28,180 nt of DNA from a virus: positions 1 through 28,180 of IMG/VR virus record IMGVR_UViG_3300029266_002030, one strand, 5' to 3'. The first letter of the stretch is position 1. Each line of letters begins with the position of its first letter. Position numbers and translations under genes: made by a program. The notes under the pieces were generated by a model. It did no database searches, had not been told where the DNA came from, and saw only the letters and a program-made list of their open reading frames with translations. Positions 23,448-28,180 of this stretch are shown here, piece after piece.

Positions 23448-25634
23448 TTATGGTGTCGTGGATTTCTTACCACTTTTACTAACACCTAAAGCAATTTCAT
23501 CAAATAGTGGTGGTAGTACCTCCCTAACTTGGTTTGGTGTTAGTTTTATTGTGTTACCGTCGTATTTTATTTCTAGTGGTGAAAACACTATATTTACCGT
23601 ATCACCATTTGACATATTTTGATTGTTTGTATTTATTGTATTATCTACGTAGTTGTTTATTAGTTCTTGCCCTTGTGGTGTATTTTTTAAATAATTTTCT
23701 ATTTCTTTTGGATTTGACATATCCATCTCGGCAGCGTCTAAACCACCACCCTCATAAAGACCACCAGATGCCGGACTTTGATTTCTTTTTTCAAATTCTG
23801 CTTGGGAACCCCTAAACGCACCACTAACACCACCACTAAGACCCGCGTCCGCAGCTCCCAAAATACCAGTACCAGCACCGGTTAGTAAACTACCTAAATC
23901 TTTACCACCTATTATGGTACCACTTAATAACTCATCACCTAGTCCTGATTTTGCTATCTGAGTTGCTAATTCTTGAGCTGAAGTACCTAAAACACCGGTA
24001 GCTGCAGCTTCTGTTAAAAGATTTTGTATAAGTGCTGTATTTGCAGCCATACCTTCTTGTACGGTAAGTTGTGCTTTATTAACAGCATCTAAGTCCATCG
24101 CATCTTTTTCAGATTGTGTTCTTAGTTTATCCATGATACCACCTTGCATACCACCCTCCGCAACTATTGCTTTTTGTAACTCACTAAAAGACAAGTCTTC
24201 ACCCATATCCCCCAACTTTACTTTAAAGGTACCATCAGCTTGGATATCCGCCATAGAGGCAATTAACTCTTTGTCTTGTTGACTAAGTTCGGGTATTCCC
24301 CCAAGTTTTCCTATAGCTTGAGTTCTTTTTGCGGCCTTAATAGCCGTCTCAGCAAGGTTAGTGTAGTCTTGACCTGTAGCTTCAGCTACAGCTTTTAACC
24401 TCATTCTTTCACCCGGTGATATACCAAACTCACCGGTTTCCTTATTAAACATTACCGCACTTTCTGCTGTTTTTACAATTGCTTTTTGTAGACCCTCAAC
24501 ATCATTTTGAGCCATATACATTAATTGGAATGGGTCTAATAGTTCACTAGCCGCACCACCAACCATCTGTAGTTTTGCCGCCATTTCAATTGCACCTTCA
24601 GGTGTGAAGGCTTTGTCAGCCATTTGCATCGCGTTTTCAAAATTATACCCAAGTACTTGAGCTTCTGCAACCATTTTAGTTAAACCATCAACACCATTTT
24701 TGAACCCATAGGTGTTAATTTTAGCTATATTCTGTTGTACTTTTGGGAGGAGTTTTGATACTGTAGCTCCATACCTACCAGCTGTTGCTATCGCTCGGTT
24801 TGTGGTTTCCGTAGCTTCTACAGACCCAACACCAATTTTATCAAATTCACCAATAACATTGGCCATGTCAATATTATATAATTCTTCAAGTTTAGCCGCA
24901 TTGACTAGTGCTTCTTTTGGTATTAGGAATGCTCTACCAGTTTCCTCACTAACATCCATTAAAATTTTATGAACATCATTAGCTGTTAAAGCAAATCCGG
25001 CTAAATCTTTACTGGCTTTTGTTATACTTAATATGATATCGTCCATGAAGATTTCATCCATCCCCATTTCCTTAACTATACCTTTACGCATACTATCCGT
25101 AAGTGATAAAATATCTAAGTAGGCCTCCATTGACCCTTTTGCTTTATCACCAACACCACCCTCACTTAGACCAACAAGAGATTGTATCATACCCATAGTA
25201 TCTCTAAGTGTTAAATCTGCCTGACTTCTTTGTTTACTTAATTCTAATAATACATTTTGACTTTCACCTAAAAGGTCATAATCTCTATACGGTGTATCAC
25301 TACCACTAGACCCTTTACTATAACCTTCCTTTCTTAGTACTTTTTCAAATTCAGATTTACTAATTTTAATCTCATCACCTTTACCATCTTTAAAAACAAC
25401 ATCAGCAAATGAAGGTATTGGGTTTTTAACTCCTAATTTTTTAGCTAATGATAGTGATATGGGGTTACCTTTTTTCCCTAATTTCTTAATGGAGTTAACC
25501 CTAGATGGATAATCGGGTTCGTCATAAGTGTTAAACACACCTAAAGGTACACCTAATTCTGGGTGGGAGGCTAGATAAGGTTTTCCGTTAGATAGGAAAC
25601 CCTCTATTTTAAGTTGTAAAGATAATTTATACAT
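23448..25634 (-). CDS. Tape measure-like tail protein
   Basis: A 728-residue, mostly helical protein rich in Ala, Lys, Glu and Gly. Helical repeats run from about residue 120 to 560 (for example TTNRAIATAGRYGATVSKLL and FENAMQMADKAFTPEGAIEM). A Gly/Ala-rich segment follows near 570-620 (GSLLTGAGTGILGAADAGLS), then an Asn-rich linker and a short beta end (VNIVFSPLEIKYDGNTIKLT). This build, with the chaperone pair just upstream and the tail tube before that, is the classic setting of a tape measure protein. By the usual 1.5 angstrom per residue rule it would set a tube of roughly 100-110 nm. The ATG at 25634 has a TATTTAT element 14 bases upstream. Confidence 0.82.
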   Translation of the reverse strand: MYKLSLQLKIEGFLSNGKPYLASHPELGVPLGVFNTYDEPDYPSRVNSIKKLGKKGNPISLSLAKKLGVKNPIPSFADVVFKDGKGDEIKISKSEFEKVLRKEGYSKGSSGSDTPYRDYDLLGESQNVLLELSKQRSQADLTLRDTMGMIQSLVGLSEGGVGDKAKGSMEAYLDILSLTDSMRKGIVKEMGMDEIFMDDIILSITKASKDLAGFALTANDVHKILMDVSEETGRAFLIPKEALVNAAKLEELYNIDMANVIGEFDKIGVGSVEATETTNRAIATAGRYGATVSKLLPKVQQNIAKINTYGFKNGVDGLTKMVAEAQVLGYNFENAMQMADKAFTPEGAIEMAAKLQMVGGAASELLDPFQLMYMAQNDVEGLQKAIVKTAESAVMFNKETGEFGISPGERMRLKAVAEATGQDYTNLAETAIKAAKRTQAIGKLGGIPELSQQDKELIASMADIQADGTFKVKLGDMGEDLSFSELQKAIVAEGGMQGGIMDKLRTQSEKDAMDLDAVNKAQLTVQEGMAANTALIQNLLTEAAATGVLGTSAQELATQIAKSGLGDELLSGTIIGGKDLGSLLTGAGTGILGAADAGLSGGVSGAFRGSQAEFEKRNQSPASGGLYEGGGLDAAEMDMSNPKEIENYLKNTPQGQELINNYVDNTINTNNQNMSNGDTVNIVFSPLEIKYDGNTIKLTPNQVREVLPPLFDEIALGVSKSGKKSTTP

Positions 25635-25657
25635 ACATTTGTTTGTATATAAATATT

Positions 25658-25849
25658 TTACCTTTGGTTTTTATTCCTAGCAGTCTCGATTGCTTGATTT
25701 CTTTGTTGGATTTCTTCGGAAAATTTGTTAAGATAGAACCTTCTTTCAAAGATTGGCATCTTTAAAATGTCTTCTCTAGTAAAATTAAAGTTTTTAGTTA
25801 GGTAGTAAATCTCTTCCAATAGGGCATACCTATAGCCCGAAGAAAGGAC
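25658..25849 (-). CDS. Frameshifted extension of the tail assembly chaperone (T-like part)
   Basis: This frame is open from an in-frame TAA at 25861-25859 down to the TAA at 25660-25658, and has no ATG before codon 31. It lies +1 (equivalently -2) relative to the upstream chaperone gene and overlaps its last codons. Reading from GTC at 25849 gives 63 residues, including YYLTKNFNFTREDILKMPIF and ERRFYLNKFSEE. The 'EDIL.MP..ERR' helix is like that of small chaperone partners (gp51/DUF6760-like) coded between tube and tape measure in many phages. A TTG at codon 11 could allow separate initiation, but a frameshift fusion fits better. The predicted fusion with the upstream gene is 309 residues. 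Confidence 0.7.
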   Translation of the reverse strand, partial: VLSSGYRYALLEEIYYLTKNFNFTREDILKMPIFERRFYLNKFSEEIQQRNQAIETARNKNQR

Positions 25850-26588
25850 GAAAAAAGTTTAAACCAAAATTAACGGTAAAATTAACATCTTTACCGGATG
25901 GTGATTTTGCCACTCTTTCTAACTCTAAACCAGGTTCAACAGTACTTAAGAATTTTCTAATTTGTTGAGCATCGAACAAGGGTAATTTATGTATTTCTAA
26001 AGATATTGTCATTGGGTCTCTTTCACCGTCTATGTCTACAACACATTTTTCTAGTTTCTTTGTAGCCATAGGTTTTACTTTCATATTTTTGTAACTTTCT
26101 TCTAATACTTGGAAATGTTTTGCGTCTTCGGGTGTTAACAGTCTTAATTTACACTTTTTACCCGATTTAGGTAGTGTGTAATCAAAAGTTCCGTCTGAGT
26201 TAGGTTTAGTATCCACTTCTTTAGTTCTTAGTACTGAAAGGTCTAAAACGTGTTCAAACTCTTTCCCGGTTTCTGGGTCTTTTAATGTAAATTTATATTC
26301 TGGACCAAAAGCCGTATTTCTTAAAAACACATATATAGCTTGTTTATCACATTCAGCTAAATTTACAACATCGACATCTTTATCTAAAACTTTAGCTTTT
26401 AGTAATGTATCCATTAATTCACCAGATTCTGATAGGTTAGGTGAGGTTAGGATATTCTCGTCAGCTGCTGTTAGGTATGAAACCTTTAAAGCTTTTTTCT
26501 TATTTTTGTAAAACACCCCGTTAGATGGTAATTCCACTAAATCGTATGGGATTGTAGGGTCTATTTCGTTTTGTTGTAAATTTTCCAT
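25830..26588 (-). CDS. Tail assembly chaperone / gp26-like protein (G-like part)
   Basis: A 252-residue protein. Near the N-terminus IPYDLVELPSNGVFYKNKKK is followed by LKVSYLTAADENILTSPNL. This is the opening of the T4 gp26-type family (Pfam T4_baseplate as I recall), in which 'LPS.G..Y' precedes a strand and an 'EE.IL' helix. Such proteins sit between tail tube and tape measure genes and act as tape measure chaperones in related phages. I chose the ATG at 26588; a TTG 27 bases upstream is less likely. The zero-frame end is RPFFGL, just past a slippery run, and a second frame continues to 25658. A terminator and operator-like repeats precede the gene. Confidence 0.82.
   Translation of the reverse strand: MENLQQNEIDPTIPYDLVELPSNGVFYKNKKKALKVSYLTAADENILTSPNLSESGELMDTLLKAKVLDKDVDVVNLAECDKQAIYVFLRNTAFGPEYKFTLKDPETGKEFEHVLDLSVLRTKEVDTKPNSDGTFDYTLPKSGKKCKLRLLTPEDAKHFQVLEESYKNMKVKPMATKKLEKCVVDIDGERDPMTISLEIHKLPLFDAQQIRKFLSTVEPGLELERVAKSPSGKDVNFTVNFGLNFFRPFFGL
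25846..25865 (-). other. Candidate programmed ribosomal frameshift site
   Basis: In the zero frame the minus strand reads GGT TTA AAC TTT TTT CGT CC. A +1 slip of tRNA-Phe from TTT (25853-25851) to TTC (25852-25850) places GTC next and opens the downstream frame. The core TTT CGT C equals the +1 site of influenza PA-X (UCC UUU CGU C). A -2 slip over the same six T would give the same frame. The overlapping T TTA AAC is also a standard -1 heptamer. Confidence 0.65.
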
Positions 26589-26601
26589 TTTATATACTAT
26601 A

Positions 26602-26638
26602 TTATTTATTAACAATTATAGAAAAAGTTATTTATTAA
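26602..26638 (-). repeat. Two 11-base direct repeats before the chaperone gene
   Basis: TTATTTATTAA occurs on the plus strand at 26602-26612 and again at 26628-26638, a 26-base period, about 2.5 helical turns. On the minus strand each reads TTAATAAATAA, containing AATAAATA, one base from the T4 late promoter box TATAAATA. They may be promoter or regulator sites for the chaperone and tape measure genes. Confidence 0.4.
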
Positions 26639-26661
26639 GTGAATAAAAATTCGTAAATATC

Positions 26662-26677
26662 TACAATAAGTATTGTA
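26662..26677. promoter_or_regulatory. Operator-like palindrome
   Basis: TACAATA-AG-TATTGTA is a perfect inverted repeat with 7-base arms and a 2-base centre. It lies between the tail tube terminator and the chaperone gene. The short spacer is too tight for an RNA hairpin loop, which favours a site for a dimeric DNA-binding protein. Confidence 0.45.
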
Positions 26678-26681
26678 AACT

Positions 26682-26704
26682 AAAAAACCCACATAACTGT
26701 GGGT
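26682..26704 (-). terminator. Rho-independent terminator after the tail tube gene
   Basis: On the minus strand ACCCACA (26704-26698) pairs perfectly with TGTGGGT (26693-26687) around the loop GTTA, followed by a run of six T, counting the last stem base (26687-26682). It is 27 bases past the tail tube stop and would separate high-level tube expression from the low-copy chaperone and tape measure. Confidence 0.88.
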
Positions 26705-26730
26705 CTTATAATATTATGATTAAAATTATA

Positions 26731-27219
26731 TTAGTAAACTAATATACACCTATCAGGTCTCAATGTTGCTGCTATATTAGCTAAACCTTCATCACTATAA
26801 GCTAAATCATTAAAGTTAACATCTGTTAAGAAACAACCTTGTAATACCCATTTTTCTACAACTACCCCAGTTGGGTCTAGCATCTCTAAATCTATATTCT
26901 TTTTATATCCTGCCGCATAACCCATTCTACCTGTAACAGATTCAGCATGTAACCTTACCCATTCCATCAATGCTTGTGAAGCTGATGGTCCGATTGGGTC
27001 TCTAAACGTTACGTTAATTGTACCCCAAACAAATCTACCAGCTACATATGTTGAAGTATTTAGGAATGGTATCTCTACAGACCCTATCGTAACTTGTGGT
27101 CTTGAAGTACTTTCTACGTACCATTCGTTAATACCTAAAGAAGAATCAAATCTCATTATAAACCTATTCTTTTTCTTTGGTTCATAGGGTACGGGCATTT
27201 TCATTAATAAATCGGCCAT
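26731..27219 (-). CDS. Tail tube protein, T4 gp19-like
   Basis: A 162-residue protein of the same size as T4 gp19 (163), which stacks as hexamers to form the inner tail tube. The pattern is typical: an N-terminal FIMRFDSSLGINEWYVES strand pair, then PQVTIGSVEIPFLNTSTYVA, WGTINVTFRDPIGPSASQAL and a C-terminal segment with LQGCFLTDVNFNDLAYSDEG. These match the 'w....i.f.Dp.gpsa...l..Wv..' pattern of the gp19 family. The gene is followed by a strong terminator. Two TATTTAT elements lie in the 97-base leader. A sheath protein gene would be expected beyond the right edge. Confidence 0.92.
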   Translation of the reverse strand: MADLLMKMPVPYEPKKKNRFIMRFDSSLGINEWYVESTSRPQVTIGSVEIPFLNTSTYVAGRFVWGTINVTFRDPIGPSASQALMEWVRLHAESVTGRMGYAAGYKKNIDLEMLDPTGVVVEKWVLQGCFLTDVNFNDLAYSDEGLANIAATLRPDRCILVY

Positions 27220-27250
27220 GTTTTTTTAATTTTTAATTTTTTATTTGTTA

Positions 27251-27295
27251 ATAAATATTACCTAAGGTTAGTATTTACTAGTTTATATATAAATA
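27251..27295 (-). promoter_or_regulatory. Two TATTTAT elements in the tail tube leader
   Basis: Copies lie at 27251-27257 and 27289-27295 (TATTTAT on the minus strand), inside the 97-base gap between the HAD-like gene and the tail tube gene. The same element sits before several other gene starts in the window, so this may be a promoter or leader element. The gap has no other clear structure. Confidence 0.35.
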
Positions 27296-27316
27296 TACGT
27301 TTGCAGCAAAATAATA

Positions 27317-28177
27317 CTAGCTATCAATCTTAGATATTATAATCTTATTTTTTTCTCCTTGTGATGTGTCGTAGATAAAAAATTCTACACCAGGATACTC
27401 TACAGATAATTCTTTTTTAATGTAATCCATAACAGCTTCTATATTCCTTCTATCGTCATCACTAAACCCAATACTAAGTCTATCGTACTCACCATTTGTT
27501 AATTTTTGAGCTCCATTAACCACTCTCTCAACATAATCTCTTAAAGCTATTTTTTTACCTTCTTCTGGTTTATCAGCGTCAGCATCTAAACCAAACTTTT
27601 CTTTAAATTCTGGAGAAGATACTGGTGAATAATCATTTTGTGCTAGATAAAAATCTAATTTTTCATCCATACTCATATCACTTGTAGATGGGTAAGACTT
27701 TTCTATATTTTCTAACATAAAATTAATATCCTTAGATTCAAAAGTCATACCAATTAATAACCTAACACCTTCCTTGATTGCGTGTGGTGGTGTACCTCTA
27801 GCTGTGATAATTGAGAATGGGTTTGCGTACATTAGGGATTCCTTAAATTTTTCGAAACTAGGAGCAAACTTTTTATCATCTATAGCTTTTTTAACATCGG
27901 TAATAAAAGTTTGTGGTTCTGCAAAATCCATAAAAGAATGGTCTGTCAATCTATAGTCACTATCGTTTCTTAAATCCGCAAAATCTTCAGTACTAACATT
28001 TACTGGTACCCAATCTAGACCATCTTTTTTTTCCATTTTAATTTCTGTAGGCATAAAAAGTATATTATCGTCCCAGTCAAAAGAATAACCACGTATTTTG
28101 TTAGTAGTCATTACTTCGCCAATTTCTTTAACTAATTTTGTTAATTGTCTTTCTGTAAGAATTAAACTTCTTTTCAT
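27317..28177 (-). CDS. HAD-superfamily phosphatase-like protein with amphipathic leader
   Basis: A 286-residue protein with HAD motifs in order: motif I YSFDWDDN (D34, D36) at 31-38, motif II SIITARG with T125, a candidate motif III lysine near K208/K209, and motif IV IGFSDDDRRNIEAV with D240-D242. It would hydrolyse phosphate esters, but the substrate is unknown; a nucleic-acid or nucleotide end is possible in a phage. Residues 1-22 (MKRSLILTERQLTKLVKEIG) form an amphipathic helix that is not part of the HAD fold. Its 'IGE' end resembles the capsid-targeting leaders cut by T4 gp21-type protease. The start lies 3 bases from the window edge, so an upstream start cannot be fully excluded. Confidence 0.75.
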   Translation of the reverse strand: MKRSLILTERQLTKLVKEIGEVMTTNKIRGYSFDWDDNILFMPTEIKMEKKDGLDWVPVNVSTEDFADLRNDSDYRLTDHSFMDFAEPQTFITDVKKAIDDKKFAPSFEKFKESLMYANPFSIITARGTPPHAIKEGVRLLIGMTFESKDINFMLENIEKSYPSTSDMSMDEKLDFYLAQNDYSPVSSPEFKEKFGLDADADKPEEGKKIALRDYVERVVNGAQKLTNGEYDRLSIGFSDDDRRNIEAVMDYIKKELSVEYPGVEFFIYDTSQGEKNKIIISKIDS

Positions 28178-28180
28178 ATA

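Noticed and set aside
26589-26615. Longer start (TTG at 26615) for the chaperone gene
   Set aside because: The added residues are hydrophobic and unlike the family; the ATG at 26588 is closer to the conserved LPSNGVFY region.
26602-26638. T4 late promoter (TATAAATA) on the minus strand
   Set aside because: The nearest match AATAAATA has one mismatch and the region is very AT-rich, so it was kept only as a direct repeat and not called a late promoter.
1-28180. tRNA genes, CRISPR arrays, insertion sequences, integrase or attachment sites
   Set aside because: No cloverleaf-like segment, regularly spaced repeat array, transposase-like frame or terminal inverted repeat was seen; gaps between genes are under 150 bases.

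Overview
This window is part of the genome of a large, AT-rich, strictly virulent-looking tailed phage with a contractile tail (T4-like myovirus). The calls rest on a gp19-type tail tube protein, gp25, gp6 and gp53-type baseplate proteins, a tape-measure-like protein, and T4-style replication proteins (gp32, UvsX, RNase H, gp41 helicase). Every supported gene lies on the minus strand, so the window reads from right to left. Spacing is tight, many genes overlap by 1 to 20 bases, and no stretch over 300 bases lacks a gene. The host is probably a member of the Bacteroidota. This is a low-certainty inference from a small CC-x3-C-x2-C protein resembling DUF5522, which I know mainly from that phylum, from A-rich leaders with few Shine-Dalgarno sequences, and from the low GC content. 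No tRNA, integrase, transposase or CRISPR array was seen.

Layout in transcription order. (1) 28177-27317: a HAD-fold phosphatase-like protein with an amphipathic leader. (2) 27219-26731: the tail tube protein, closed by a clear terminator. (3) 26588-25658: a tail assembly chaperone gene whose 3' end runs into a second short frame. The two appear joined by a programmed ribosomal frameshift at TTT TTT CGT. (4) 25634-23448: the tape measure. (5) 23401-18971: three tail and baseplate proteins, the last being a LysM/gp53-like wedge. (6) 18981-12769: a 2070-residue baseplate hub carrying an M23 peptidase at its C-terminus. (7) 12712-11728: two small proteins of unknown role, then a second strong terminator.

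(8) 11580-4005: a DNA-metabolism block behind its own promoter-like sequence. It holds a gp32-like single-strand binding protein, UvsX/RecA, a SlyD-type FKBP prolyl isomerase, a T4 RNase H-like 5' nuclease, an unknown protein, a DnaB/gp41-like helicase, a class II (B12-dependent) ribonucleotide reductase and two small proteins. (9) 3980-1: baseplate genes resume with gp25, gp6 and a large structural protein cut by the window edge. Replication and nucleotide supply genes therefore sit inside the baseplate cluster.

The strongest lead is the chaperone frameshift. The zero-frame site ends in UUU CGU C, the same core as the influenza PA-X +1 site, and the downstream frame encodes a conserved-looking 63-residue extension lying directly before the tape measure, as in the lambda G/GT arrangement. 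Other leads are the M23-armed hub, a gp32 with a bacterial SSB-like acidic tip and no cysteines, a recurring TATTTAT element 14-18 bases before several start codons, and operator-like repeats before the chaperone gene.
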